Assembly: GCF_003012705.1 (NCBI RefSeq)
Contig: NZ_PXYL01000022.1
Coordinates: 1 to 64,000, forward strand
DNA from: Pseudaminobacter soli (ex Li et al. 2025)
GTDB lineage: Bacteria > Pseudomonadota > Alphaproteobacteria > Rhizobiales > Rhizobiaceae
Direction: 5' to 3'
Length of the DNA: 64,000 nucleotides
Shown here: positions 7,736-17,033 of the stretch, one piece after another
Layout of the letters: each line of letters opens with the position of its first letter
Numbering within the stretch: position 1 is the first letter of the stretch
Program-made: the position numbers and the translations under genes
Notes under the pieces: model-generated
Told to the model about the DNA's origin: nothing
Database searches by the model: none
What the model saw: only the letters and a program-made list of their open reading frames with translations

Positions 7736-8040
7736 CACGCTGCCGCCACGGCCACTTTTTCGCCGGCCGAGACATTGAACTGATAGGGCATGCCGGCGGC
7801 CAGTTTGCGCGCGGCCCGCGTGCCGTCTGGCAGGGCCGAGACCGTCGGCGTGGCGCCGATCGCCACCCAACAGTCGACATCGGCCAGGAGCTCGACGATC
7901 TCCTCCGGCGCCTTCGCCGAAAGGGTGCCGTTGCCGGGCATGGTGACGGTTTCAGTCCTGACGCTCGCACCGCGCGCCACAGGGGCAACGTAATGGCGGG
8001 AGGCATCAATGCACGAATAGGTGATGACCAGCGTGGCCAT
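7735..8040 (-). CDS. Small putative virion-associated protein, 101 aa
   Basis: A soluble, strand-rich protein (MATLVITYSCIDASRHYVAP, ADVDCWVAIGATPTV, MPYQFNVSAGEKVAVAA). It sits between two fibre-like genes with tight spacing. Similar short proteins occur at this position in rhizobial phages as far as I recall, but I cannot assign a function; a fibre accessory or decoration role is plausible. Confidence 0.5.
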   Translation of the reverse strand: MATLVITYSCIDASRHYVAPVARGASVRTETVTMPGNGTLSAKAPEEIVELLADVDCWVAIGATPTVSALPDGTRAARKLAAGMPYQFNVSAGEKVAVAAA

Positions 8041-8069
8041 GGGCTACTCCTGTTGCGATGTGAATGGGG

Positions 8070-8771
8070 TCAGGCAGTGAGGGCTGGGAGGCCGGCAGGT
8101 GCGACTGCCGGATAGAGCGTGATCGAGTGAACCCAGGCATCATCCAAGATGCTGGTGTCGTCGCCATCGTGGAAAAGCGTAATCGTGTTGACGGGCGACA
8201 AAGGCGCGTAGTCGACGGTCATGGTCTCGGCGACACTGCCATCGCTCGAGACGGCATATTCGAAATCTCCATCAGCCCGACGGGCGAAGGTGAACGCGAT
8301 CTTGTGTAGGCCTGCCGTGGTCAGCGAACCGGCGCCAGCGCTGAGCTCGATGTCTTCTTGATCCTGAACATAGGCGGCACCGCCGAAAATAGTGCCGGAG
8401 ACCCATTCCGTCGCAGCATTCGCGCCAGCGGCATCCATGAGATGGATGAACGAGCCATATGGGTCGTCCTGGAACTGGATCTCGAAGACCACCGTGCAAC
8501 CCGCCGCGAGGCCCGCTGCAATGTCATCGAACAGCGGGCCAATTGCGTTCGGCCGGTTGGGGCTGGTGTTGTCGACATACATGCCCATCGACGGGTCAAT
8601 GGACACAGGGAGGAACGCGCCGCCCAAGATCGTGTCGACCGTCCTGCTCTGCCCGCCGGCGAAGTAATTCCCGCCGATGAAATTGAGATGGGCGACTGCC
8701 CCTTCCGGTATCCAGCCCGGATCGCCGCCGCCCAAGCCGTTCATCATCTGCGCGGAAAGAGCCGGGATCAT
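8070..8771 (-). CDS. LamG-like tail fibre protein, 233 aa
   Basis: Start at 8771 overlaps the stop of the preceding gene as ATGA. After an N-terminal stretch (MIPALSAQMMNGLGGGDPGW) comes a concanavalin/LamG-like region: AVAHLNFIGGNYFAG, AAGLAAGCTVVFEIQF, GLHKIAFTFARRADGDFEYAVS, DDAWVHSITLYP. Such domains bind saccharides in phage tail fibres. It belongs to the run of distal tail genes 5132-10496. Confidence 0.6.
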   Translation of the reverse strand: MIPALSAQMMNGLGGGDPGWIPEGAVAHLNFIGGNYFAGGQSRTVDTILGGAFLPVSIDPSMGMYVDNTSPNRPNAIGPLFDDIAAGLAAGCTVVFEIQFQDDPYGSFIHLMDAAGANAATEWVSGTIFGGAAYVQDQEDIELSAGAGSLTTAGLHKIAFTFARRADGDFEYAVSSDGSVAETMTVDYAPLSPVNTITLFHDGDDTSILDDAWVHSITLYPAVAPAGLPALTA

Positions 8772-9331
8772 TCTTCCGGCTCCGGGGCAAGCCAGCCGGT
8801 GACTTCCCATTCGTTAGTCGCCACCTTCTTCAAACTCACGGTGGCGCCCTGTTGTGCCGTCTGGTGCAGGAAGCCGCGAACTGGATGGATGAGCACGCCC
8901 GCTGCGCCAATGAAGCTCACCGGCCCGTCGGCGACCTGCCGGAAAGAGATTTCGGTGTCGACCGTAAAGGCAACGCTGGCATTCGTCGGAACGGTGACGA
9001 CACAGCCGCCGGCATTGGTGCAGCGCTTGTAGCAGTTGCTGTCGGTCAGCACCGGAGCAAATGTCGCCGCGGCCACCAGCCCCACGACGCTCGGCCGGAA
9101 GTTGGCCTGGGGCAAGGTGAAGGGTCCGAACTGACGCCCATCCTCCAGAAATATCTTCATTTGAGTGCCAGAGACATCGATATTGGAGATGTTCACCGGC
9201 GCAGGGATGTCAGCAAGGAGTTCGGCGACCCGCTGGGTCAGGCCCCAGAAATTCGCGTCGACCTCGCCCGGGGTCAGGTTGCTTCCCTTGCCGAGCCCCC
9301 AAGGCCCGTCAGTGCGGTAGACTTCAGTCAT
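8768..9331 (-). CDS. Phage tail fibre-type protein, 187 aa
   Basis: The N-terminus (residues ~8-40, GPWGLGKGSNLTPGEVDANFWGL) is a motif I associate with phage fibre or baseplate proteins. A strand-rich middle (SGTQMKIFLEDGRQFGPFTLP) and a C-terminal strand-rich domain (NASVAFTVDTEISFRQVADG) follow. ATGA overlaps on both sides place it firmly in the tail-tip operon. Confidence 0.55.
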   Translation of the reverse strand: MTEVYRTDGPWGLGKGSNLTPGEVDANFWGLTQRVAELLADIPAPVNISNIDVSGTQMKIFLEDGRQFGPFTLPQANFRPSVVGLVAAATFAPVLTDSNCYKRCTNAGGCVVTVPTNASVAFTVDTEISFRQVADGPVSFIGAAGVLIHPVRGFLHQTAQQGATVSLKKVATNEWEVTGWLAPEPEE

Positions 9332-10014
9332 GAATCACCTTCAGGCGGTTCGTATTGGAACAGCAGCCACATTTCGAAGCTATCGCCGCCACCAGGTCCT
9401 TCGATAAGGGTATTTCCCACACCGATGCCCGGGAAATTGTGTCGGGCAGCAGCACCGACGAAATTAAATGTCCGCCCACTCAGCACGGCTGTCGTCGGCG
9501 TTATCACTTGGCGCTCGGCAATGAGCGCACCGCTGAGATAGCCATCGATCGACGGCGCCCCAGCAAGGAACGAGATGCCGCCATCGCGCGGCAGCGGCAT
9601 GATCGCCTCGCCAGTCGGATTGCGCCACCGAAAGGTATCGACGGTTGGATCATATGGCGGCCAATACCAATGCACCTGGAGGGTTTCCAGATTGATGTCG
9701 CCGTAGTCAGGAAGTCCGTTCACCTCGATATCGAAGAGTATCGGCTTCCAGCCGCGCCCTTCATAATAGAGGTGAGTGTCCCAGAAAGTGATGCGATGCG
9801 GGCCAGCGGCAGGCGCTGGCGGCGGCGGATAGGACGGCCCCCAATATGACGGCGCAAACCCGCCGGGTTCTGGGGTAGTCGCATTTACCGGCCTGACCCG
9901 CAACGCCACCGCCAGATGCGTCGGAGATGGGTCATCCTTGCGCCAATGCACCTCGACGATACGCCGGAACGGGCCGAGATTGACCGGCTGGGAAGCAGAG
10001 CCGTAGCCGGTCAT
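9328..10014 (-). CDS. Hypothetical distal-tail protein, 228 aa
   Basis: No family recognised. The sequence is strand-rich with a Pro/Ala linker near residues 60-75 (WGPSYPPPPAPAAGPH) and many aromatic residues, typical of structural proteins. Overlaps both neighbours by four bases, so it is translated with them; position suggests a tail-tip or baseplate part. Confidence 0.5.
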   Translation of the reverse strand: MTGYGSASQPVNLGPFRRIVEVHWRKDDPSPTHLAVALRVRPVNATTPEPGGFAPSYWGPSYPPPPAPAAGPHRITFWDTHLYYEGRGWKPILFDIEVNGLPDYGDINLETLQVHWYWPPYDPTVDTFRWRNPTGEAIMPLPRDGGISFLAGAPSIDGYLSGALIAERQVITPTTAVLSGRTFNFVGAAARHNFPGIGVGNTLIEGPGGGDSFEMWLLFQYEPPEGDS

Positions 10015-10496
10015 CGAGGATAGCTGATGTTCAACCGGATGTAGTCTCCGGTGTCGCGCTGGCGGAACATGACCGACGTATCCCGTTCATTCATGACGTA
10101 CTGTTCGGGATCATCTGGATTCTCGACGCGCACCACTTCTACGGTGCGCGACACGAAGTCGTAGTCCCTGATGATAGCATCCGCAGGTGGGTCTTCCGGC
10201 TTCTCGTCGCTTGATGTCTGGGCGACAATGCTCACCGTCTTAGGCGCCTCGGCATCCAGTTGCCCCGGCTTGCCGAAGCGGAAATCGGCCTCCAGATCCT
10301 CGACGACCGGGGGGCGCTTGGCCGCCAGCCGCTTCAGCACATCTTCCGGTAGGCCGGTGCGATTGATCTTCTCGATCGGCGTGCTGGTCAGTGCGGACTG
10401 ACCGCCGAAGGACATGGACGGATATTTGGGCCTCGTGGACGTGTAGCTGCTGCCACCGCCCGAACTGATGCCGAGGTTCGATGCAAACTCACCCAT
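10011..10496 (-). CDS. Hypothetical tail protein, 161 aa
   Basis: N-terminus is Gly/Ser-rich (LGISSGGGSSYTSTRPKYPS), then charged (LKRLAAKRPPVVEDLEADFRFG), ending in a strand-rich domain (YDFVSRTVEVVRVENPDD). No recognised domain. Overlaps the hub-like gene by one base and the following gene by four. Confidence 0.5.
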   Translation of the reverse strand: MGEFASNLGISSGGGSSYTSTRPKYPSMSFGGQSALTSTPIEKINRTGLPEDVLKRLAAKRPPVVEDLEADFRFGKPGQLDAEAPKTVSIVAQTSSDEKPEDPPADAIIRDYDFVSRTVEVVRVENPDDPEQYVMNERDTSVMFRQRDTGDYIRLNISYPR

Positions 10497-12262
10497 CAGA
10501 CCGCACCCGCCTCGAGATCGATTGTCTTCGGCGCCATTAGGTCGCTAACCGTGATCGGATATTCGGTCTCGAACGGCCCGCCCTTGAGCGGTTTCAGCGA
10601 GCAATAGACTTCGGTATAGACCTCGTTGAGCGCTTCCTTGGCCCCTTCCAGGTCTCCCGGGAACTCGGCAATCACGTCACGCTGGATCGACTCGCCGTTG
10701 TAAACCGCGATGTCTAGGATCACGTCGTCGGCGCGAAGGTTGAAGAAATCCACGCCATCGTCATTCGGCGCGATGTTGCCGAACTCAGCATAGGTCACCT
10801 CGCCGGCAATCGGCATTACCGTGGCATCCGCCCGAACCTGCCAGCCATCCTCAACATAGCCCTCTTCGACGTAGCTCGGCGTGCCGGGAACGGTGGTGAC
10901 CGTGTTGCCGCGGCCGATGGTGCAACCCATGGTGACCGAGGCCGAAAACTCACCACTGTCGCCGTCACCGGACAGTGAATAGGCGATGATCTTGCCGCTG
11001 GCCCGACCGCCGGGAAGACGATCGTCGATGATGCTGGCATTCTTCCGGCAGGACAGATCAAGCCCATCCTCGAACGGCATGGCGAAGCTGATCTCGACGG
11101 CCCGCGACCGAACCAGAAGCTGGGCGCGCGCCAGGCAGATCAGATATTCCAGGCTGCGCCGGCCGCGCTCGGTCGGCAGATAGGCCCGCCGCCGCAGGTC
11201 GCCGATCGGGATCACGCCGTCGGGATGATCGGTGTCGGCGGGATCGACAGGATTGCCAACATCATCGCTGGCAACTGCGATTTTCAGGATCTCCTCGTCA
11301 CCCGGCTCGGTCAGCAACGCTTGGCAGTCGGCATGCAGCGTAAACTTCACCCGCTCCACCCGCTTGCGCGTCACGTCATACCGGGCAGTGAGTACAGGCT
11401 TCAGGGTCCAGAGCGGGAACTTCGCCACGCCATTGAACCACTCGAAACTCTGGAACGACAGAGGCGAAACAGTCCCGTCCAACCGCTCGACGCTGCAGGG
11501 GCCAAACTCCCAGCCGCCGCCGATGCGCCGGCCTTCCTGCGGCCAGTCGCGCATGAGCCCTTCGCCGGTAAGCGTGGTGATCGAATAGCCGTTGCCGGCA
11601 CCCGCTGCCCGCGCTGCTCTCGCCAACCGTGCGGTCAGATCAATGTTGCCGGCCGCGATCTGGTCCCAGCTTAGTTCGGCCTCGACCTCAACCTGCCGGG
11701 CTGGCGGCGAGGAAAGGCGCACATCGAGGCTGTCGCGGAAGAAGTTGCCGCCGACCTCGATCGTACCGTCTTCCCCGGCAAGGATGTCGGACACGGTCAG
11801 GTCGTGGGTGATGCGGTCGATATGCCAAAGCTGGGTGCGCGACTCCAGAACGCTGTCTGGATCGTCGCGGCGATCCTCGCGCACGAAGATCGGATCCCAA
11901 TAGGGCCGCACCTTCAGCGTTTCGGCCAGCGCCTCCTTGGTGGCGTCGAAACCTTGCGGCCTAGCGGTAAAGGTCAGCCGGACCGCGTCTTCGTGAATGG
12001 CCTCCGGCACGCCTACAAGACGGCCAAGAAACAGCTCTCGCGCCCCACCGGCCGGGTTTGCATCATCGGTCCAGGAAAACCACAGCCACACCTCTCGACC
12101 AGACGCGAGAAGACCAATCCGCGGGTTGCGAATGTCAAGCGCCAAGCTGGCGAAGTCACCCTCGGCGTGGGTGATTTCGAACGCAAGGACGTCCTCATCC
12201 TCGCGCACATGTTCGGGTCCGAAGGTGGTTTCGGACGGATCAACCCAAGCGACATGAAACAC
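10496..12262 (-). CDS. Tail hub/baseplate-like protein, 588 aa
   Basis: Begins MFHVAWVDPSETTFGPEHVR, with a strand-rich N-terminal domain containing DIRNPRIGLLASGREVWLWFSW, which resembles the gp27/gpD-like hub fold found in tail proteins that follow the tape measure. The position (tape measure, a small protein, then this one) is that of the distal tail or hub protein in siphoviruses. Function inferred from order and composition; no catalytic motif seen. Confidence 0.6.
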   Translation of the reverse strand: MFHVAWVDPSETTFGPEHVREDEDVLAFEITHAEGDFASLALDIRNPRIGLLASGREVWLWFSWTDDANPAGGARELFLGRLVGVPEAIHEDAVRLTFTARPQGFDATKEALAETLKVRPYWDPIFVREDRRDDPDSVLESRTQLWHIDRITHDLTVSDILAGEDGTIEVGGNFFRDSLDVRLSSPPARQVEVEAELSWDQIAAGNIDLTARLARAARAAGAGNGYSITTLTGEGLMRDWPQEGRRIGGGWEFGPCSVERLDGTVSPLSFQSFEWFNGVAKFPLWTLKPVLTARYDVTRKRVERVKFTLHADCQALLTEPGDEEILKIAVASDDVGNPVDPADTDHPDGVIPIGDLRRRAYLPTERGRRSLEYLICLARAQLLVRSRAVEISFAMPFEDGLDLSCRKNASIIDDRLPGGRASGKIIAYSLSGDGDSGEFSASVTMGCTIGRGNTVTTVPGTPSYVEEGYVEDGWQVRADATVMPIAGEVTYAEFGNIAPNDDGVDFFNLRADDVILDIAVYNGESIQRDVIAEFPGDLEGAKEALNEVYTEVYCSLKPLKGGPFETEYPITVSDLMAPKTIDLEAGAV

Positions 12263-12265
12263 GGG

Positions 12266-12709
12266 CTAGACCTCTGCAAGATCGAGGGACCAGCCGACCT
12301 CGGCGCCCCATTCGTCCGTGCTGATGCTGTAGTCGGCCACCAGCATGACCAGGCGCGGGCGGTAGAAGGTGAATGCGCCTTCCACACGGATGGCCTCGTC
12401 GTCCGTTGTTGACGCCAGAGGGCGCGCTGGGGCGCCGCCGGCCGTGAGGTAGGACAGTTCCGCCACACAGTCGACGACGAGCTCCATGCCCGGCCAGACG
12501 CCACTGAGCGCGGGGTGCTGCTGATCGGTGCAGGTGATGGATGACCGGAACTTGCGAAAGCCGGCAAACGACAGGTCGATCAACTTGCCGTTGACGGTGC
12601 GGCGCATTGCCGAAGCGCTGTCGATCGGCCCGAGCGTCTGCGATATGCCCCGAGCCGAATATGGCGGCACGCTGATGGGTGACAGCCGGAGAAGCGTCGA
12701 TTCGAACAT
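12266..12709 (-). CDS. Tail protein following the tape measure, 147 aa
   Basis: The start at 12709 overlaps the tape-measure stop as TAATG; an upstream M is out of the coupled position. The protein is strand-rich (RTVNGKLIDLSFAGFRKFRSSITC, MELVVDCVAELSYL) and ends with SISTDEWGAEVGWSLDLAEV. It could be the distal tail (Dit/gpM-like) protein. No diagnostic motif. Confidence 0.55.
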   Translation of the reverse strand: MFESTLLRLSPISVPPYSARGISQTLGPIDSASAMRRTVNGKLIDLSFAGFRKFRSSITCTDQQHPALSGVWPGMELVVDCVAELSYLTAGGAPARPLASTTDDEAIRVEGAFTFYRPRLVMLVADYSISTDEWGAEVGWSLDLAEV

Positions 12710-15700
12710 TACTTGTACCACCCCGGCTTGCGTCCTGCGGACGTCACCGCCTTACCGGCAGCATGGCGCTGCAGTTGCGAGATCGCATCTTCCGTTCCGG
12801 TAAATCCGGCGATCATCTGTCCGCCGGGCAATTGCAGCACAACAGGACGGCCCGAGGCGGCAGCGACAGGTGCAAGCGCGGCGTTGACGAGCCCACCATT
12901 GGCAAACTGCGGAATGTTGAAGCTCGACAGGCGCGACCTGATGCCATTGACCAGCCCGCCGAGGTTGAAGCCCTTAATCTTGTCGAGAAAGTCCCTCGGG
13001 AGCTGCAGGTTATTCAGGGCATGGAATAGGCCGGGACCATAGAAGGACACCGCCCTTTCCCGCGCCACGAACTCGCCGTTCGATAGCCAGGCAGGAATGC
13101 TGTCGCTTGTCGACGTGCCAGCCCCCCACACCCGGCCACCGAGGGAAAAGCCCTTGCCACCGGAGCGCGATGACGAGGAAGACGACGACGCGGCGGATGA
13201 GCGGAGCTTCGCGGCCTGTGCGGCTGCCTGGCGAAGCGCGGCGATGATGCTATTGATCATCGTCGTGATCTCGCTGCCGATCTGCCGAACGTTGCTGGAG
13301 ATGGCCGAGAAGCCGCCTTCCACCGCCGCCTTGATCGCCGCCATGATTGCATCGATCTGGCCAGGAAGCTGCCGAAACGGCTCCATGATGGCATCAGAAA
13401 GACCCGACGATCCCTGAACATCCGCGAAGATGGTCGGGATGCGGGCAACCTCAGTCGCCAGCCCATCCACCGCAGCACGGGCACCGTCCGGCAGGGCCGA
13501 GATGGTATCCGCCGCCTGCTTGTTCGTGTCCGCCCAACTTTGGCCGAGGGCATCTACCCCCTGTTTAGCCGAACCGGCGACGATGGTGATCTCGGTCGCG
13601 ACCTGCTGGATATCGGCGCCGGCCTTGTCGAGACCTTCGGTCAAAGCCTCCGCTGGCGTCGTCTGGCCGCGCAGTTCTTCCGGCAATGACCGGATCGCTG
13701 ATGCGACGCCATCTGTGACCGACTTGATCTTCTGGCCCGTTGCATCACTGCTGGTGTTTAGGTCATCCAACGCCACCTTTGACTGATCGACTGCACGAGC
13801 AACGCCGTTGGCGAGTTCGAAGACCTGCTTGACCGGCCCGTTGGCGCCGTACTTGGTGACGGTGATGGTATTGCCGAGATCCTCGACCTTGGCCGAGGTC
13901 TGCGCGACCGCTTCGCCGGCCCCCTTAATTTCGTCAGCACTCTGCTTGATCACGCCAGCATAGCCGGCAATTCCAAGAGCAGCTTGACGCTGGGCAAACT
14001 GGGAGTCAGTGATCGCGCCGGTCGTTACGTTGATCCAGTTGACGCTTTCGGCTGCATCCTTAACGAACTTGTGAGGTGCCTCCGTCAGATCAAGAAACTG
14101 CTGCGCCAGTTTGCCAAGCTCCGGGCTGGCCGCGCCGAGTTTCGAAATCTCCTCGCGAAACGCCTCCACATCCCGTGTATTCTTGAACTGCTTGAACACT
14201 TCAAAAAGCTTATCGGCTGCATGAGGCAGGAGGCCATCGAACTGTTCGATCGCATTGATCGCGTCGTTGATCGATGCATCGAGGCCCTTGTTGGCAGCTT
14301 CCAAAGATAGACGCGCCTGGATCAGAGCCTGATCCTTCATCTGCTGCGTCATGTCAGCGACCTTGCGGCCGGCTTGGTCGTAAGCGTCCCTGACCTTGCC
14401 GACCAAATCCTCGTGGACCTGCAAAGCTCGCGTCGCTTCACCTGTCTGCGTCGCCCAGCCCGCAATCAAGGTGCCGATGCCGACGATGACGGACGCCCAT
14501 GGATTGGCCCAGAAAACTCGCGCCAGCAGAGCGATAGCTTCGACCGCCAGCATGATACCGGAACGGAGTAGTTTGAACCCACCAATCAGGTTGAGCAGGG
14601 AGGCTCCGATAAGCAACTGCCCGCCCGTCAGATTGGTGCCGAACAGCTTGTTAATCGCCTCAGTGACGCCAGTGGCCGCCCCGTGAATCGCCTTGAATGC
14701 GGGCAAAACAACGCTGTTGGCAACGTTGTAGGCATCCTTGCCGAACTGGATAATCCCGTCCCGCCAGTCGATTATCCATTTGTTTTGAACGTCGGCATCC
14801 CGGCCGGTGAGGGCCGACACGAAATCCTTTATCAGGATGGTTGCAGGTTCGACGGCGCGGCTGACGAAATCCAGCATCGCCTGCCGGTTCTTCACGATCA
14901 TGTCGCGTAGCGAATTGGCAGCGCGCGTTACTCCTGGTGCGAACAACAGTCCGAGCTGCACGCGAGCGGCCTTGACGGCGGTGCCCATATCATCGAGCGC
15001 GGTGCGCAGCGCATCGCCGATCTTCAGCTGGTCGGGGGAGAAGACGATGCCGAGCCTTTCGGCCTTGTCGGCGAGTTCCTTTAACCCATCCGCGCCCTGG
15101 TTCAGGAACGGGATCAAGCTGGCGCCCGACTTCCCGAAGAATTCCATCGCCAAGGCGCTCTTCCTGGCGCTGTCCGGCATCCGCGCGAAGGCCCTCGCGA
15201 GATCCCGCACAATCGCCTCTGTCGGGCGGATCTTCCCATTGGCGTCGCGAATGGCGATACCGAGCATCTTGAACTTGTCGGCGGATGCTTTGTTGCCGGC
15301 TAATGCCGCCCCTAACTCCTTGTTGAGGCGGTTCATGCCTGCCTGAAAATCGCTCTGGCTGACATAGGCGGCCTCGGCGGCGAACGCCAAGCGGCCATAT
15401 GCGTCTATCTGGAGGCCAGCAGACGCCGCTGCCTTTCCAGCCTCCGTGACCGTAAGCGCACTGTTCCTCGCGAGCGCGACCATCGCCACACCAGCAGCAC
15501 CGGCCGACGTCGTGATTGCCCCGAAGGCGAGTGTCAGACGACGGCCAACGGTGGCGAGATCAGACCCGACGCGGCTGAGAGAAGCGCTTAGCTTGGCGAA
15601 ATCAGCCTGCTTTGTGGCCGCGCCAATCTTCTTGAACGCCTTTTCACCGACGTCGCCCAGCGCCTGCAGCTGCGCCTTCATCGCCTCGCCGCCTTCAAAG

Positions 15701-15735
15701 GCGATGCGCTGCTTAATGGTCTGTCGTCCCGACAT
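12709..15735 (-). CDS. Tail tape measure protein, 1008 aa
   Basis: The length, position after the tail chaperones, and content fit a tape measure. Long helical regions with Ala/Gln/Lys, a TMP-type N-terminus (RIAFEGGEAMKAQLQALGDVGEKAFKKIG, residues ~10-40), an FFGKSGASLIPFLNQG motif (~190-205) typical of the TP901/TMP core, and hydrophobic segments near 65-85 and 365-425. The C-terminus (GGRVWGAGTSTSDSIPAWLS, GEFV) is the Gly-rich end common to tape measures. It fixes tail length and may help DNA cross the inner membrane. Confidence 0.88.
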   Translation of the reverse strand: MSGRQTIKQRIAFEGGEAMKAQLQALGDVGEKAFKKIGAATKQADFAKLSASLSRVGSDLATVGRRLTLAFGAITTSAGAAGVAMVALARNSALTVTEAGKAAASAGLQIDAYGRLAFAAEAAYVSQSDFQAGMNRLNKELGAALAGNKASADKFKMLGIAIRDANGKIRPTEAIVRDLARAFARMPDSARKSALAMEFFGKSGASLIPFLNQGADGLKELADKAERLGIVFSPDQLKIGDALRTALDDMGTAVKAARVQLGLLFAPGVTRAANSLRDMIVKNRQAMLDFVSRAVEPATILIKDFVSALTGRDADVQNKWIIDWRDGIIQFGKDAYNVANSVVLPAFKAIHGAATGVTEAINKLFGTNLTGGQLLIGASLLNLIGGFKLLRSGIMLAVEAIALLARVFWANPWASVIVGIGTLIAGWATQTGEATRALQVHEDLVGKVRDAYDQAGRKVADMTQQMKDQALIQARLSLEAANKGLDASINDAINAIEQFDGLLPHAADKLFEVFKQFKNTRDVEAFREEISKLGAASPELGKLAQQFLDLTEAPHKFVKDAAESVNWINVTTGAITDSQFAQRQAALGIAGYAGVIKQSADEIKGAGEAVAQTSAKVEDLGNTITVTKYGANGPVKQVFELANGVARAVDQSKVALDDLNTSSDATGQKIKSVTDGVASAIRSLPEELRGQTTPAEALTEGLDKAGADIQQVATEITIVAGSAKQGVDALGQSWADTNKQAADTISALPDGARAAVDGLATEVARIPTIFADVQGSSGLSDAIMEPFRQLPGQIDAIMAAIKAAVEGGFSAISSNVRQIGSEITTMINSIIAALRQAAAQAAKLRSSAASSSSSSSRSGGKGFSLGGRVWGAGTSTSDSIPAWLSNGEFVARERAVSFYGPGLFHALNNLQLPRDFLDKIKGFNLGGLVNGIRSRLSSFNIPQFANGGLVNAALAPVAAASGRPVVLQLPGGQMIAGFTGTEDAISQLQRHAAGKAVTSAGRKPGWYK

Positions 15736-15739
15736 CGCG

Positions 15740-16408
15740 TCAGTCCTTTATGAGCAGGTGTTTGGCGTAGAGCTCGGCCAGGCGTCCGGCCGCCCTGCCG
15801 GTGATCTGGCGAATGGAGAAGCGCTTCTTGATGCTCACGCTGTCGACACCGATGAACAGCGGCACGGTGCGCGTCGGAGTCGCTCCGGAATTGCTTTTCT
15901 GTCCGCCCTTCCGGAGCCGTGCTGTCGTGACCTTGCCGACCTGACCACTCTTCGCCTGGGCCTTGGAAAGCGATACCTTCCCGCCGAGGAATGTCTTTCC
16001 TCGGATGTTCATGGTCACCAGCGGGCCGAACGCCTGCGTGTAGAGCTTAGGCGTCATGCGCTTGGAGCCGACTTTCTTCGGGGTCGAAGAGAGTGGAATC
16101 CAGAGTTTCGACTTGCCGCGGATCGTCGCGCCAGCCTCGAAAACATCGGCGTACGGAATCTTGTGATAGATCAGTGCCGCAGCTTTGCTTGAAACCCGCT
16201 TGCTGCCCTGCGGATAAACATCAACGCGGAAAGCGTTTTGCCACCGCTTGCCGAAGCCGGCCCGGGCAATGTCTGCCCGAGCCTCTCGCTTCACATTGTC
16301 GGCGAACTCCAGCATCGCGCCTTTTGCGGCAACCGCGATCGGGCGATCGATCTCGATCAGAGCCGCGCGCAACTCATCCGGCGTATAGATGTATCGGACG
16401 CGCGCCAT
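15740..16408 (-). CDS. DUF6441-like phage protein, 222 aa
   Basis: Start ATG at 16408 (MARVRYIYTPDELRAAL); the longer frame upstream lies over the chaperone gene in another frame and is a shadow. It has an N-terminal helix pair, then FADNVKREARADIARAGFG and an AGATIRGKSKLWIPL region, with a basic, Gly/Ser/Lys-rich C-terminus. I recognise this as the DUF6441 type of minor tail protein that precedes the tape measure in related phages; its role is unknown. Confidence 0.6.
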   Translation of the reverse strand: MARVRYIYTPDELRAALIEIDRPIAVAAKGAMLEFADNVKREARADIARAGFGKRWQNAFRVDVYPQGSKRVSSKAAALIYHKIPYADVFEAGATIRGKSKLWIPLSSTPKKVGSKRMTPKLYTQAFGPLVTMNIRGKTFLGGKVSLSKAQAKSGQVGKVTTARLRKGGQKSNSGATPTRTVPLFIGVDSVSIKKRFSIRQITGRAAGRLAELYAKHLLIKD

Positions 16409-16416
16409 GGCCGAGC

Positions 16417-16641
16417 CTAGTCCTTCTCGGAGATCTTGATGATCCTTTGGACCTCGCGAGGATCGCCACGCGCGGCCAAGGCGCCGATGGATAGCTGCTC
16501 CGCATTCTCGCGGTTGCGCCGCTTGCCGGCAAACAACAGGAAGCCGGCAATCTGTTTTGGGGTGTAACCCCACACCGCAGCCGGCGGGTGGCCGGCCGCG
16601 ATGAGCGTGTCTATCGCTTCTGCGATTTCGTAACCCGCGCC
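16417..16641 (-). CDS. Tail chaperone C-terminal extension, expressed by -1 frameshift (T part of G-T)
   Basis: This frame has no usable ATG but is open and clearly protein-like: GYEIAEAIDTLIAAGHPPA, then YTPKQIAGFLLFAGKRRNRE, ending IKISEKD. It overlaps the end of the 16611-17030 gene in the -1 frame. In siphoviruses the gene before the tape measure makes a short chaperone and a longer fused form by ribosomal slippage. The best slip point is GCCAAAG at 16641-16647 (zero-frame CCA AAG), good at the A site (AAG to AAA) but poor at the P site, so the exact site is unsure. Confidence 0.6.
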   Translation of the reverse strand, partial: GAGYEIAEAIDTLIAAGHPPAAVWGYTPKQIAGFLLFAGKRRNRENAEQLSIGALAARGDPREVQRIIKISEKD

Positions 16642-17030
16642 TTTGGCGATGCTCCGCCCTCGGCGCCCAGAACCGCCCCCAGCGCCGTCAGCTTCTCGAC
16701 GAAGGGGCCCATGCCTTTTGGGAGTGTCAGCCTCAGGATCGCTGCCAGCAGATCGGCCTGCTCGTCGACGGCGATGCGATCTGCCATCGCCTCGGCCTGC
16801 TCACTTCCTGGATAGCCGCAGCCGGCGGCGATGATCGCGGAAACGGCATCGCCGCCCATTTCCATGAGCCGATCGACGTCGACCGACTTGCCCGTTATCA
16901 GCATGCGCAACTCGGGGAAGCGCGAAAGCAGCACGGCGACGCCCTTGGCGGAAACGCCATAGACTTCGACCTTCTCGCCCAGAGCGGTAACGGTCTCCGC
17001 AACCGGTGCGATATCAAGCAAACCCGCCAT
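16611..17030 (-). CDS. Tail assembly chaperone (G-like), 139 aa
   Basis: Mostly helical soluble protein (VYGVSAKGVAVLLSRFPELR, VDVDRLMEMGGDAVSAIIAAG, ADLLAAILRLTLPKGM). Located between the tail tube and tape measure genes, where G-like chaperones lie, and followed by an overlapping -1 frame (see 16417-16641). The last residues (KARVTKSQKR) are encoded in the overlap. It would coat the tape measure during tail assembly and be absent from the finished virion. Confidence 0.7.
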   Translation of the reverse strand: MAGLLDIAPVAETVTALGEKVEVYGVSAKGVAVLLSRFPELRMLITGKSVDVDRLMEMGGDAVSAIIAAGCGYPGSEQAEAMADRIAVDEQADLLAAILRLTLPKGMGPFVEKLTALGAVLGAEGGASPKARVTKSQKR

Positions 17031-17033
17031 GGA

